Counted from the first letter of the stretch, positions 50,237 through 59,637 are shown. The stretch: DNA of 64,000 nucleotides from Planctomycetales bacterium (GCA_027451885.1 DAIDHX010000125.1:1-64000), one strand, 5' to 3'. The notes: generated by a model not told the origin, from the sequence alone. Numbers and translations: made by a program.

Positions 50237-51289
50237 CTAGTAGGCGTCCGAGCTCACGATCTCGCCCCCGTTGCGGCTGCCAAGTCCCTGCCAGACCATG
50301 ACGTTGATCGTGTTCTTGACGAACTGGGCGTGGCCGTCGCAAAAGACGACGTTTACCCCGCCGGGGTGCCTGCTGCGGGCGGTGATGTTCTGGGACAACC
50401 AGCTCCAGAGCGGATCCATGCGGATGCTATGCGGCAGGCCGCCGCGGCAGTCGGACCGGGGATCATTGGGCGGCCGGCGGTGGTTGTACATGCTGTGCCC
50501 TGGTGCGCCATAATGCCAGCGCACGCCGCGCGTATCCTGGTATTGCTGGGTCGTGGACGGCAGCGTCAGGCAAAGGTTCTGGTAATCGGCGTCGGATGTG
50601 AGCGGCGGGCCCGTGGTCGCGTTGTTCCCCGTGATGAGAAAGACCTCCGCGGGGTTGTTGGCGAAGGTCGCGCCCGGGATCGAGCGGATCGTCTCGCCGA
50701 TCACCACGGTTTGCGACAGCCCGTCCACAATGGACGCCGGCCGAGTGCTGGAGTTTTCGTAAAGCACGCCGTTGGGCAGGTCATAAAGCGGCGGCGCGGG
50801 AGTTTTCACCACCGAATAGCCGGATCCAGTATTGAGCGGATAATTGTGGGTCGCGTACAGCCCGTTGCCCACCGGGACCAGCACGGGATACGAATCAGAC
50901 GGGCAGAGCAACACGTTCAGAAACGTCTCAAACCCCGTCACGTTCGCGGCGGAAGGCGTGGTGGTAGGGTCGCTGTCGGGCGCGATGTTGAAGTTGAACG
51001 AGTTGAAGATCGCGGTCTGGTCAAGCTGGGGCAGAAGCTCAGCATAGGCCCCCCAGCAATTGCCCTGGCCGGCGATATGCGAATTCACGCGTCCAGGCGG
51101 AAAGACATCGTAGCTCGAAAGATAGGTGTTGAGTGCGAGCCCGATTTGCTTGAGATTATTGACGCACTGGGCTCGCCTGGCAGCCTCGCGCGCTGCCTGC
51201 ACCGCGGGCAAGAGCAGCGCGACCAGCACCGCGATGATGGCGATCACGACCAGAAGCTCGATCAGGGTGAATCCACGCTTCCGAACCAT
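50237..51289 (-). CDS. DUF1559 prepilin-like protein
   Basis: A 350-aa type-II-secretion-style pseudopilin of the DUF1559 family, which is greatly expanded in planctomycetes. The start at ATG 51289 puts the prepilin cleavage motif at residues 1-20: VRKRGFTLIELLVVIAIIAV, with Gly before the methylated Phe and Glu at mature position 5. The signal anchor continues to about residue 35 (LLPAVQAAREAARRAQC), and the family-specific NNLKQIGLAL follows. The C-terminal VNVVFCDGHAQFV is the H-X-DG end of the domain. The protein is likely assembled at the cell surface by a type II/IV pilin machinery. A divergent regulator follows upstream. Confidence 0.93.
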   Translation of the reverse strand: MVRKRGFTLIELLVVIAIIAVLVALLLPAVQAAREAARRAQCVNNLKQIGLALNTYLSSYDVFPPGRVNSHIAGQGNCWGAYAELLPQLDQTAIFNSFNFNIAPDSDPTTTPSAANVTGFETFLNVLLCPSDSYPVLVPVGNGLYATHNYPLNTGSGYSVVKTPAPPLYDLPNGVLYENSSTRPASIVDGLSQTVVIGETIRSIPGATFANNPAEVFLITGNNATTGPPLTSDADYQNLCLTLPSTTQQYQDTRGVRWHYGAPGHSMYNHRRPPNDPRSDCRGGLPHSIRMDPLWSWLSQNITARSRHPGGVNVVFCDGHAQFVKNTINVMVWQGLGSRNGGEIVSSDAY

Positions 51290-51392
51290 AACGACTCCGC
51301 AGGATGACCTTGGCCTTGCTCGCACAAATCCAGGCTCAAGATCGTAGTGGAAACGCCGTCGTGATACAATCATGGCGCCAGAGGACAGGAAC

Positions 51393-52514
51393 ATGACGGA
51401 CTCGCCCCGGTTCACGAATGGGATTCGCAGTGCCCGCCAGTCCAGGGGTTGGACGCAGGATGAGCTGGCGCGCAGAACGGGGCTTTCGCGGGCGGGCGTG
51501 AGCGCGATTGAGTCGGGCCGGTTGGTGCCGTCCACGGCCGCGGCGCTGGTGCTGGCGCGTGAGCTTGGGACGACGGTCGAGACCTTGTTTCAGGTGGGGA
51601 GCGAGGCTCAGTCCGGCACGGTCTGGGCGTATGCGCCGGTGGGTAAACTGCGTACGGCCTGGCAGGTCGAGGTCGAGGGTAGGGTGCGTCTCTATCCGGT
51701 CGAGCCCTCTCCGCTCGGGCTGCTTGCGCATGATGGGGTTGTGACCGAATCAGGGTTTCAGCCCAGGCGCCCGCTGGAGCCGGGCAAGACGCTGATTCTG
51801 GCGACGTGCGATCCTGCGGTTTCGCTGCTGGCGGATGAGCTCTTGCGGCGGGCGGGCGTGCGGCTGGTTGTGTTGCCGCGATCGAGCGGTGCAGCGCTCG
51901 ATTTGCTGGCGCGTGGGCTCGTGCACGCCGCTGGGGTGCATCTGGCTGCCCTGGAAACCGCGGACGGCAACGAAGCCGAGGCGCGCAAACGTCTCGCTCA
52001 GGCGCACAATCGCCGGTTTCGATTGATCCGCGCAGCCAACTGGAACGCGGGAGTTGCCCACGATCCCGGTCGCAGCTACCGATCGATCCGTGCGCTCATC
52101 TCCAGTGGGGTGCGCTGGGTCGCCCGCGAACCGGGATCAGGCGCCCGGCAGTGCCTTGACACCATCTTCGCGGGGGGCAGACGCACGCAAGCGGAGCACT
52201 GGCTCCAGGCCCGCGACCACCAGGGCGTGGCTGAGGCCATTCGCAACCACTGGGCCGATGCCGGCGTCTGTCTCGAACTGGCCAGTATGCAGGCCGGGCT
52301 GGGGTTCCTCAGCGTGCGGACCGAGGCTTACGAGCTTTGCATGGCCGATGCCTTCGCCGACGATCCCCGAGGCCAGGCGCTCCTGGACGCGGTCGAATCG
52401 AGCCGGTATCGCAGCGCACTGGACGACCTTCCCGGCTGTGACGCGACTCACGCCGGCGAGTGGAGACGCTTCCAGCTCACCGACTCAGACCCGGCTTCCG
52501 GTGCGTCGAATTGA
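51393..52514 (+). CDS. XRE HTH regulator fused to periplasmic-binding-like domain
   Basis: A 373-aa DNA-binding protein with an N-terminal XRE helix-turn-helix at about residues 10-62 (IRSARQSRGWTQDELARRTGLSRAGVSAIESGR) and a C-terminal PBP-like domain (residues 115-350; LLADELLRRAGVRLVVL, GSGARQCLDTIFAG, EAIRNHWADAGVCLELASMQAGLGF), a domain known from molybdate and other ligand-binding regulators. The ATG 51393 has AGGACAGG upstream; ATG 51372 has none. It probably binds a small ligand and regulates a transporter. No transporter gene is adjacent, and the neighbour DUF1559 gene is divergent. Confidence 0.82.
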   Translation: MTDSPRFTNGIRSARQSRGWTQDELARRTGLSRAGVSAIESGRLVPSTAAALVLARELGTTVETLFQVGSEAQSGTVWAYAPVGKLRTAWQVEVEGRVRLYPVEPSPLGLLAHDGVVTESGFQPRRPLEPGKTLILATCDPAVSLLADELLRRAGVRLVVLPRSSGAALDLLARGLVHAAGVHLAALETADGNEAEARKRLAQAHNRRFRLIRAANWNAGVAHDPGRSYRSIRALISSGVRWVAREPGSGARQCLDTIFAGGRRTQAEHWLQARDHQGVAEAIRNHWADAGVCLELASMQAGLGFLSVRTEAYELCMADAFADDPRGQALLDAVESSRYRSALDDLPGCDATHAGEWRRFQLTDSDPASGASN

Positions 52515-52611
52515 GGCGCGGAAGCCACGCCTTGCGCGATACAATCCCCAGCTCGATTGAGCGGGCGCTTTCCCCCGCGGTTTGTTTGGCCTTCCCAAGA
52601 GCAGCCGTTCC

Positions 52612-53775
52612 ATGCAGTTTCCCCGTCTTTCGACCCGGGCGTCGCGGTTCACCGAGAGCGTGATCCGCGGCATGTCGATCGAGGCACGCAAGCACGCCGC
52701 GGTCAACCTGGCCCAGGGAATGCCAGACTTCGCCGCTCCCGCGGAAGTCAAGGCGGCCGCCCAGGCGGCCATCGCCGCTGATCACAACCAGTACGCGATC
52801 ACCTGGGGCGCACGCAGCCTGCGCGAGGCCATCGCTTACCACTACGACTGGCACCAGGGCCTGGCGATCGATCCCGAGACCGAGATTACAGTCACCTGTG
52901 GCGCGACCGAGGCCATGCTGGTCGTGCTCACAGCGCTTGTGAATCCTGGCGACGAGGTGATCCTCACTCAGCCGTTTTATGAGAATTACTGGCCGGACTG
53001 CGTGCTCACGGGGGCGACGCCTCGGTTCGTGACGATCCGGCCGCCGGATTGGCGATTTGATCCGGCCGAGCTCGCCGCGGCCTTCAATGATCGCACCAAG
53101 GCCATCATTCTCTGTAACCCCAACAATCCCACCGGGACCGTGTTCTCGCGGGCCGATCTGGAAGCCGTGGCCGCGCTTTGCCGCAAGTGGGACGTGATTG
53201 GCATCACCGACGAGATCTACGAGCACATCGTCTACGACGGCCGGGCCCACCTGAGCCTGGCCGCACTTGCGGGCATGCGCGATCGCACCGTGACGATCAG
53301 CGGCATGTCGAAGACCTACGCGGTCACGGGCTGGCGTGTGGGCACGATAGTGGCGCAGCCGGAGCTCACGCGGGTGTTTCGCCAGGTGCACGACTTTGTG
53401 ACCATCGGCGCGGCGGCTCCCTTGCAAGAAGCAGGCGCAGTGGCATACCGCCTGCCGCGGGCGTATTACCAGCGGCTCGCGGCCGATTACCAGGCCCGCC
53501 GCGATCGCTTCGCCGCCGCGCTCTGGGACATCGGCTTCCAGTTCCAACCACCCGCGGGTGCTTATTACATCATGGCTGGAATCGAAGGGATCACCTCGGG
53601 CGATGACGCCGCCTTTGCCACCCGGCTGGTGCGGGAGCTCGGCGTCGCGGTCGTGCCCGGGTCCAGCTTCTTTGAAAACAAGGCCGAGGGCCGCGGCTAC
53701 GTGCGGTTCTGCTTCTGCAAGCGAGACGAAACGCTCGACGAGGCGGCCCGGCGGCTGCGGGCCGGCCTGGCCTAG
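52612..53775 (+). CDS. Class I/II PLP-dependent aminotransferase
   Basis: A 387-residue fold-type I aminotransferase. Seen: INLAQGMPDF-like NLAQGMPDF near 30-38, TCGATEAM near 100, CNPNNPTGTVF near 172 and, near 230-240, SGMSKTYAVTGWRVG with the PLP-binding Lys. The Arg of GYVRFCFCKRDETLDEAARRL near 365 contacts the substrate carboxylate. The sequence looks close to KAT/methionine aminotransferases (YbdL type), although the substrate cannot be settled by eye. It starts at ATG 52612; longer in-frame starts give no ribosome site. The next gene is convergent, with a gap of 10 nt. Confidence 0.93.
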   Translation: MQFPRLSTRASRFTESVIRGMSIEARKHAAVNLAQGMPDFAAPAEVKAAAQAAIAADHNQYAITWGARSLREAIAYHYDWHQGLAIDPETEITVTCGATEAMLVVLTALVNPGDEVILTQPFYENYWPDCVLTGATPRFVTIRPPDWRFDPAELAAAFNDRTKAIILCNPNNPTGTVFSRADLEAVAALCRKWDVIGITDEIYEHIVYDGRAHLSLAALAGMRDRTVTISGMSKTYAVTGWRVGTIVAQPELTRVFRQVHDFVTIGAAAPLQEAGAVAYRLPRAYYQRLAADYQARRDRFAAALWDIGFQFQPPAGAYYIMAGIEGITSGDDAAFATRLVRELGVAVVPGSSFFENKAEGRGYVRFCFCKRDETLDEAARRLRAGLA

Positions 53776-53785
53776 CGCGCTTGCC

Positions 53786-56644
53786 TTACGGTTTCGAGCC
53801 CGCGGCGATCGGGTTGCCGTCGAGATCGAGACGCTTTACCACCCGGCCGAAGGGCAGCTCCGCCAGCGGCTTCTCGATCGCCGCCCGGTCGCCGATCACC
53901 AGGATCGTCATCGACTCGGGTGCAAGATAGCTCTTCGCCACGCGATTGACATCGTCCTGGGTGACGGCCTCGATCTTCGACACGTAAGTTTCGAACTCGT
54001 CGTCCGGGAGCTCGTCCTCGACCAGGACGGCGATCTGGCCGGCGACGCCGAACGTGGTTTCAAAACGGCTGGGAAAGCCCTGTACCAGGCGTTCGCGGGC
54101 GTATTCGAGCTCGGACTTTTCAACGGGCCTGGGGCCCGCGATTTCACCGAGCTCCTTCATGATCTCAAGGATCGACTCGCGGGTCACGGCCGACTGAACT
54201 CCGCCGCCGGCCTCAAACGGCCCCGGCGAGCGCAGGAAGCTAAAGATCGACTGGATGCCGTAGCTATAGCCCTTTTCTTCGCGCAAGTTCATGTTCAATC
54301 GACTGATAAACTGGCCGCCGAGCACGGAGTTTAAAAGCCCCAGGGCATGGAAATCCGGCGAGCGCCTGGCCGCGGCGACTCTTCCGATGGTGATAACCGA
54401 TTGCGCCGCCCCTGGCTTGTCGACGAGAAAGATCGCCGGCTCGCGGGTTTCGGGCGCGGGGGGCTCTCCCTGGGGCGCACGCAGCGCGGCTCCGCCGCGC
54501 CAGTTGCCAAACCGCTTCTCGAGCCGCGCGGTGATGTCATCCACCGAGACGTCGCCCACGACCACCAGGGTTGCGTTCTCGGGCGTGACGACTGCGCGGA
54601 AAAAGCCCGCGACGTCATCGCGGGTGATGGCCTCGATCGAGGCGGGCGTGCCCAGGTCGGGTCTGCCGTAGGGGTGCTTTGGCCCGTAGATCAGCCGGGG
54701 GAAGATCGTGGCCGCGAGCCGCTCGGGATCATCGCGGCGGGCCTTGAGCCGAGCCAGCCGCTGGAGCTTGAGCCGATCAAGCTCCTTCACGGGGAAACCT
54801 GGCGCCAGGATCGCGGCGGCGAAGAGATCCATCGCTCTGTCAACGTGGCGAGTGAGCGTGGTGAGCCCGATGGTGGTCGATTCGGTGTCGCTCACGGCGG
54901 CGAAGGACGCACCCAGGTCGGCGAGGGCGCCCGCGAAGGCGAGCGAATCGTGCGTCGCCGTGCCTTCCTCGAGCATCGCGGCGGCAAGCGAGGCCATGCC
55001 CTCCTTGCCGGCCGGCGTGGAAGATTCGCCCGCTTTCGCGACCAGGTCGAAGGTGACGATGGGCAGATCCTTGCGCTCGACCACGCGAAGCTCGAGCCCG
55101 TTGGAAAGCCGCCTGCGGGCGAATCGCGGGGGAGTGAACCGCGGCCTCGATCCGAGCCTGGGCGCGACGCCGCGGTCGAACGAATCCTTGATCGCAACCC
55201 GCGGAGCAGGCCGGGGCGCAGGGCCCACCGGCTTTACGATCGGGTCGGGTGCTCGCTCCGGGTGCGGGCCTGGGAGCACATCCACCCGCACCCTGGTCTT
55301 GCCCAGATACCTGGCGGCAACCCGCTTCACGTCCGCCGCCGTCACCGCGAAGATGCGCTCGAGCTCGCGGCGAAAACCGAGCGGATCGCCCTCAAGCGCG
55401 AGATACTGGTTGAGCACGCTCGCCTTGTAAGCAACGGATTGCAGCTCCATCACAATCGCGCTTTCGCGCTGATTGCGCGCGCGGCCCAGCTCCGCTTCGG
55501 TCGGGCCGTCGCGGGTGATCCGGGCGATCTCAGCATCAGCCAGGGCCACCAGCTCGTCGAGCTGAGTCCGCGGATTCGCGGCTGTCGGCCGGGCATAAAG
55601 GTCGATCTCAAACGTCCCCGCGAGCAGCCGCGTGGGATGCTCCGCCGCCACCTGCGAAGCGAGCTGGCGCTCGTACTGAAGCGCCTTGTAGAGACGGTTC
55701 TCCTTGGGCAGTCCACCGAGGATCGCCGCCAGAACGTCAAGCGCGGGCTCGTCGGCATCGCCGATCGCCACGGTCGGCCACACAAGCTGCGCCCGCGGCA
55801 GGCTGATCCTGTCAAACAGCTCCACCCGCCTGGGACCCTCAAGCGTCACCGGGCGCGGCCGGCTGGGCTCAAGCTCCTTGCCCCGCGGAATCGGGCCGAA
55901 GTACTTTTCGATCCACCCTTTGACCGTGGCCGGGTCGAAGTCGCCGGCCACGCAAAGAATCGCCCGATTGGGGGCGTAATGCTTCTGAAAAAACGCCCGC
56001 ACATCGTCGATCCCCGCGGCCGAGAGATCGGCCATCGAACCGATCACACTGTGGTGATAGGGATGATCCGGCGGGTAAAGCGCCTCGAGCAGCTTTTCCT
56101 CGGCAAGGCCATAGGGAACATTGTCAACCGTCTCGCGGCGCTCGTTCTTGACCACGTCACGCTGATTGTCGAGCCGTTCCTGGGTCATCGCCTCGAGCAA
56201 AAAACCCATGCGGTCCGCCTCAAGCCAAAGCGCGCGCTCAAGCGCGTGGCTTGGGACCGTCTCGTAATAGATGGTCTCATCCTCGGCGGTCGAACCGTTG
56301 ACATCAGCGCCCAGCCGCTCGAGCGGGGCGAAGTAGTCCTGGTTATGATGCTGCGACCCCTGGAACATCATATGTTCAAATAGGTGTGCAAAGCCGGTGC
56401 GCCCCGCCCGCTCGTCCTTGGAGCCCACGCGATACCAGAGGTTGACGGCGGCGACCGGCGTCTTGTGATCCTCGTGGAGGATCACGGTGAGGCCGTTCTG
56501 GAGCTCGTATTTCTCGATCTTCAGCACGGGGATCTCGGGGTGGCTGGAGGCATGTGGGACGTTTTTCGCGGGATCGTCGCCGCGGGCGCCGGGCTCAAAG
56601 AGCGCCAGGCACGCGGCCGTTGCGTAGCCGAGGAATCGACCCAT
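53786..56644 (-). CDS. M16 metalloprotease, two-domain secreted
   Basis: A 952-aa zinc peptidase of the insulinase family with a signal peptide (MGRFLGYATAACLALFEPGARG). The first catalytic half has the inverted zinc motif HLFEH in GFAHLFEHMMFQG near residues 85-97, and the glutamate about 75 residues later in ERRETVDNVPYGLAEEKLLE. The second half (from about 520) has the same fold without the motif (GKEGMASLAAAMLEEGTATH), as usual for the regulatory half. The start ATG 56644 has GGAG about 9 nt upstream; GTG 56668 is an alternative. Related PqqL/YmxG-type proteins degrade peptides outside the cytoplasm. It follows the small protein gene on the same strand after 98 nt. Confidence 0.94.
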   Translation of the reverse strand: MGRFLGYATAACLALFEPGARGDDPAKNVPHASSHPEIPVLKIEKYELQNGLTVILHEDHKTPVAAVNLWYRVGSKDERAGRTGFAHLFEHMMFQGSQHHNQDYFAPLERLGADVNGSTAEDETIYYETVPSHALERALWLEADRMGFLLEAMTQERLDNQRDVVKNERRETVDNVPYGLAEEKLLEALYPPDHPYHHSVIGSMADLSAAGIDDVRAFFQKHYAPNRAILCVAGDFDPATVKGWIEKYFGPIPRGKELEPSRPRPVTLEGPRRVELFDRISLPRAQLVWPTVAIGDADEPALDVLAAILGGLPKENRLYKALQYERQLASQVAAEHPTRLLAGTFEIDLYARPTAANPRTQLDELVALADAEIARITRDGPTEAELGRARNQRESAIVMELQSVAYKASVLNQYLALEGDPLGFRRELERIFAVTAADVKRVAARYLGKTRVRVDVLPGPHPERAPDPIVKPVGPAPRPAPRVAIKDSFDRGVAPRLGSRPRFTPPRFARRRLSNGLELRVVERKDLPIVTFDLVAKAGESSTPAGKEGMASLAAAMLEEGTATHDSLAFAGALADLGASFAAVSDTESTTIGLTTLTRHVDRAMDLFAAAILAPGFPVKELDRLKLQRLARLKARRDDPERLAATIFPRLIYGPKHPYGRPDLGTPASIEAITRDDVAGFFRAVVTPENATLVVVGDVSVDDITARLEKRFGNWRGGAALRAPQGEPPAPETREPAIFLVDKPGAAQSVITIGRVAAARRSPDFHALGLLNSVLGGQFISRLNMNLREEKGYSYGIQSIFSFLRSPGPFEAGGGVQSAVTRESILEIMKELGEIAGPRPVEKSELEYARERLVQGFPSRFETTFGVAGQIAVLVEDELPDDEFETYVSKIEAVTQDDVNRVAKSYLAPESMTILVIGDRAAIEKPLAELPFGRVVKRLDLDGNPIAAGSKP

Positions 56645-56742
56645 GCGTGCGCACTCCATGCGAAACACAGGCGGCCTGCGGTCCCGCGACCGGGGAAAGG
56701 CCGGGATCGGCCGCCCTGGCGATCCCGGCTGGTTGCCGTGAG

Positions 56743-57084
56743 CTAGTGCACTTCGAGCGGCAGGCGGTCTTCACCCTCGGGGAGCAGCACAAACTGTTCC
56801 TTGAGCTGTTTGGGCTCCGAGGCGAGCAGCCCGCGCCTGGCTGCGCACGCCATGCACAGTTTTTCAACGTCCCGTTGCAGGTAGACCTCGCCATCCTGCA
56901 GGCGATGGTAGTAATTCTGCCCGGGCGCCATCTGGTAGCAAAACTCGCGATGGCTGTCGGTTTTGAGGCCGATCGTCCAGCCCTTTTCAAAGAGAAACAT
57001 CCGCCGCGCGGGGAGCGCCACGGGAAGAGCATCGGCGGAATTCTCGAGCGAATCCCGGGTCGGAAATTCTCCGGAGTCAATCAT
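56743..57084 (-). CDS. Small conserved-looking protein between HTTM and protease genes
   Basis: A 113-aa soluble protein. The ATG 57084 overlaps the HTTM stop codon (ATGATTGA), so translation is coupled. It is rich in charged residues and has CMACAARRGLL and a mid-region RMFLFEKGWTIGLKTDSHREFCYQMAPGQNYYHRLQDGEVYLQRDVEKLC. The pattern FCYQMAPGQNYYHRL is distinctive but I cannot place it. The context (HTTM-DCC and M16 protease) suggests a partner of either. Confidence 0.65.
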   Translation of the reverse strand: MIDSGEFPTRDSLENSADALPVALPARRMFLFEKGWTIGLKTDSHREFCYQMAPGQNYYHRLQDGEVYLQRDVEKLCMACAARRGLLASEPKQLKEQFVLLPEGEDRLPLEVH

Positions 57085-58564
57085 CGGCGGCACGCCTCCT
57101 CAAGGGGTCTTCCTGGGTCGAGCTCGTGCTTTTTGGTGGATGTGGCCCGCCCCGGTCTCGGAGCGGCTTGGGCGACGGTCGAGAGTGGATCCCGCAGACA
57201 TCATCGTTGCAGGCGACGTCGCGCGGCCGACTGGCCGCAATACGATTGTATCCGATCCGGCCCACAACGGCGACCCCGGGCACGTGGCCGAATGCGGCAA
57301 ACGGCCAGTACAAGGGGAGCCAGCCGGCGATCGTGCGAAACGCATCAAACCCGGATGCCACACGCCCTTGCGTGTCCACCACGTGCATTGCTTCCATGCA
57401 CGCTTCGGGAGTGAGCGTGGGATGGATCTTGCGGACATCCACCGCGGTGAGATCGACCGGTTCCAGGATCTGATCTGGATCCGACGCCGCGAGCAGGGCC
57501 ATCCAGCCGCGGCAGCGTGGGCACGCGCCGTCGAAGAGCACGCGCAACGCTGGCTGTTCCGAGGCGGTTGCGAGACTGCGCAAATAACGACCGGAAACAA
57601 ACGCAAGATTGGCCCCAAGCATGGCCACGCCGAATTCCGCGAGCCCAGGGTTTACGATTCCAATGCCCGCGTGCAGCGCGACGACGCCCAGCAGCACGAA
57701 CGGCCGCGTGCGCCAGGGCCAGATGAGCACGGGATAGAGCAGCTCGAGTGCGAGGCTCAGATGGGTGAGAGCGGCGAGCAGGTTCGGCCAGCGCGCCAGC
57801 GCGGTGAGGTTGAACCCAACGAATTCTCCGGCGGCGATGATCCGCCATGTCGCCTCGCCATTCCACCATGAGACGCCCTGGAGCTTTGCCAGCCCGGCGG
57901 TGGCGTAGATGAGGGCGAGATGGAGCTGAATCAGCCGGATGGTGAGATTGGCGGAGATCGAGGGCCGCGGCTTGCCGGGGATGGTTGGCTCAACCTGCCG
58001 CCCGAGCCCATCCGGCCGGTAACGCGGCGGGCGCGCGAGGGTGATCGCGCGTGCCTGCCGCCAGCGCTTCCAGAAACGATCGAATGAGACGCTCTGGCCG
58101 CTCGCGCCCGTGACGGCGAGATAGAAAAGCAGCATCGAGAGGACCTGGTCGAACCCAAAGACCGACGCGGGCGACCTGCGCACCGTGGAGACGATGATCA
58201 CCCAGGCAAGCACGGCCGTCACACGGCTGAAGGCGCCCGCCGCGAAAAGCGCGAGCACGCCCAGGCACGCGACCCAGGCGGGACGGAGCAGGGCGTCGGG
58301 CACAAGGAACCAGATCGACCATTGCAGCGGGCGCTGCGCGTGCCAGACAAGATCCGCACTCGCCCAGCTTCCCCGGCCAAGATAAGCCTCGAGATCCAGC
58401 CCCAGGACGAACAGGCTCCAGAAGGCGAGCAGGCCGGTGATGATCCGAATCAGCCCCAGCGCGGTGGGATCGGCAGGCGCGAAGAAAAACCCATCGAGAC
58501 CGCTTTTCAGGTCATGCCAGACTCGCGTTGTGTGGAGAACCGCGTCCCCTAGGAGCCTGCGCAC
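57077..58564 (-). CDS. HTTM-domain membrane protein with C-terminal DCC (DUF393) domain
   Basis: A 495-aa membrane protein. Starting from GTG 58564, which overlaps the upstream stop by 16 nt and has GGAG about 7 nt before it, the first 350 residues hold six or more transmembrane helices of the HTTM/gamma-carboxylase-like domain: LIRIITGLLAFWSLFVLGL, WVACLGVLALFAAGAF, LAWVIIVST, VLSMLLFYLAVTGASG, LIQLHLALIYATAGLAKLQG with WWNGEATW nearby, LTHLSLALELLYPVLIW. The C-terminal 130 residues are a DCC thiol-disulfide domain, VLFDGACPRCRGWMALL, with its xxDGxCxxC motif. HTTM is known from gamma-glutamyl carboxylase relatives; fusions with DCC suggest a redox-linked quinone or peptide modification. Confidence 0.85.
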   Translation of the reverse strand: MRRLLGDAVLHTTRVWHDLKSGLDGFFFAPADPTALGLIRIITGLLAFWSLFVLGLDLEAYLGRGSWASADLVWHAQRPLQWSIWFLVPDALLRPAWVACLGVLALFAAGAFSRVTAVLAWVIIVSTVRRSPASVFGFDQVLSMLLFYLAVTGASGQSVSFDRFWKRWRQARAITLARPPRYRPDGLGRQVEPTIPGKPRPSISANLTIRLIQLHLALIYATAGLAKLQGVSWWNGEATWRIIAAGEFVGFNLTALARWPNLLAALTHLSLALELLYPVLIWPWRTRPFVLLGVVALHAGIGIVNPGLAEFGVAMLGANLAFVSGRYLRSLATASEQPALRVLFDGACPRCRGWMALLAASDPDQILEPVDLTAVDVRKIHPTLTPEACMEAMHVVDTQGRVASGFDAFRTIAGWLPLYWPFAAFGHVPGVAVVGRIGYNRIAASRPRDVACNDDVCGIHSRPSPKPLRDRGGPHPPKSTSSTQEDPLRRRAADD

Positions 58565-59196
58565 GGGAAATCTCCAACCCACTCGGGGGTGGTAAAGAGA
58601 CTTTCGTCGAACAGGTCGAAACGTCCCACGGAGGGAGTGTCGAGCGCCTCGATCACATCCCCGCGATCGGGAATCTGATGGAGCGTGATTTGCCAGGTCA
58701 CCTGGCCGCATCCCGGATACAGGCGGCAGAGCCGATCGGCAAAAGAGCGGGCGAGCCGGCTCTGGGAGGATCGGCCGGTTGTGGTTCGGGCGTCCTGCGC
58801 ATCCAGCAAGAGGGCGTGCGCCAGGGCAAGCTGCCGCTGCCGCCGAAGCGGCGGACCCGCAACCACGCGCTCGGGGATCCGGATCTTTTGCTCGGGCCGG
58901 CCATCCTCAAAATGGAGCGTGGCGATCGCGATGGGCGTCGCCGGCGGTTCCACGTAGAACCGGTACGAATAACCCAGGTCGGCCAGGTCAAAATAGGGCG
59001 TGAAGAAGCGCGCCAGACGCTGTTCCAGTGGCGACGACGGTTCCGACCCGATCGCACCCGCGAACAGGGCGGCAAGATGAAACGCCAGCGCTGCTCCTAC
59101 CAGCCGCTTTTGCCAGGCCGGCCAGACGCCCGATCCGGCGGCGGGGTCAGCGCCTCGACCATCACTCGGCTTCGTTCTCGCCAAACCGCGTCCCAT
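58549..59196 (-). CDS. Single-pass membrane partner of HTTM protein
   Basis: A 215-aa protein with one N-terminal hydrophobic segment near residues 30-48 (LVGAALAFHLAALFAGAIG) and a soluble C-terminal domain rich in beta structure (YFDLADLGYSYRFYVEPPATPIAIATLHF). A stretch of PERVVAGPPLRRQRQLALAHALLLDAQ follows, and it ends in TTPEWVGDFPCAGS. Its stop lies inside the start of the HTTM gene. Proteins of this length are often found beside HTTM genes, so it is likely an accessory subunit. Start ATG 59196; no ribosome site stands out. Confidence 0.7.
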   Translation of the reverse strand: MGRGLARTKPSDGRGADPAAGSGVWPAWQKRLVGAALAFHLAALFAGAIGSEPSSPLEQRLARFFTPYFDLADLGYSYRFYVEPPATPIAIATLHFEDGRPEQKIRIPERVVAGPPLRRQRQLALAHALLLDAQDARTTTGRSSQSRLARSFADRLCRLYPGCGQVTWQITLHQIPDRGDVIEALDTPSVGRFDLFDESLFTTPEWVGDFPCAGS

Positions 59197-59415
59197 CCCG
59201 CTCCCCCAAATTCACCACACGCTCGTGCTGTGCGCCAGATTCCGCGCTGCTGCTCCTGGTTCTACGTCTTACGGATGCTCGTGGTCATCATTGGCGCTCA
59301 CGCGAGACCTGGCAACCGCGGTCTCGGTGCCAACCCTCAACCGTGACGTCCAGGCAGTCGGAATTTCCGGCCGGCCAGTCACCATATTTTAGCTAGTCGC
59401 ATTATCTTTTCTATT
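59197..59415. other. Divergent intergenic region, no gene
   Basis: Lies between the divergent 215-aa gene and the Cys-rich protein unit. No coding potential or repeat seen; the plus-strand promoter sits at its end (59416). Confidence 0.5.
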
Positions 59416-59445
59416 TTGACTGCGCTGTTGAAAATGGGGTATGAT
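59416..59445 (+). promoter_or_regulatory. Strong sigma-70-type promoter for the Cys-rich protein gene
   Basis: TTGACT at 59416-59421 and TATGAT at 59440-59445 with an 18-nt spacer, in a 60-nt AT-rich island unusual for this genome. A start around 59452 gives a leader of about 180 nt before the ATG at 59635. Confidence 0.72.
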
Positions 59446-59546
59446 GGTTGTTAGATTATGGGCTGGTTAGGTCGAGAATGGCGATTGGCTCGATTTAACG
59501 TCTTTTTGAGGGATCAGGCCCGGAGTGGTCAGGGAATCGACTGAGG

Positions 59547-59637
59547 GGCAACTGGCGGAATCACATGGTCGAGTGGGTCCTTCCGCAAGCGATTATTTCG
59601 GAAGGACTTCAGGTTAGGCAACTGGGAGAATCACATG
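59547..59637 (+). promoter_or_regulatory. Leader with direct repeats and a perfect hairpin
   Basis: A 21-nt element (GGCAACTGG, two variable bases, GAATCACATG) occurs at 59547-59567 and again at 59617-59637, where its last ATG is the start codon of the gene at 59635. Between them is a perfect 9-bp stem GTCCTTCCG (59577-59585) / CGGAAGGAC (59599-59607) with a 13-nt loop. Both signals fit translational control, with a decoy or duplicated initiation region; the first copy's ATG is followed by a different reading frame. Confidence 0.6.

Noticed and set aside
54347-56383. Plus-strand open frame of 678 codons
   Set aside because: Antisense to the M16 protease with its zinc motif.
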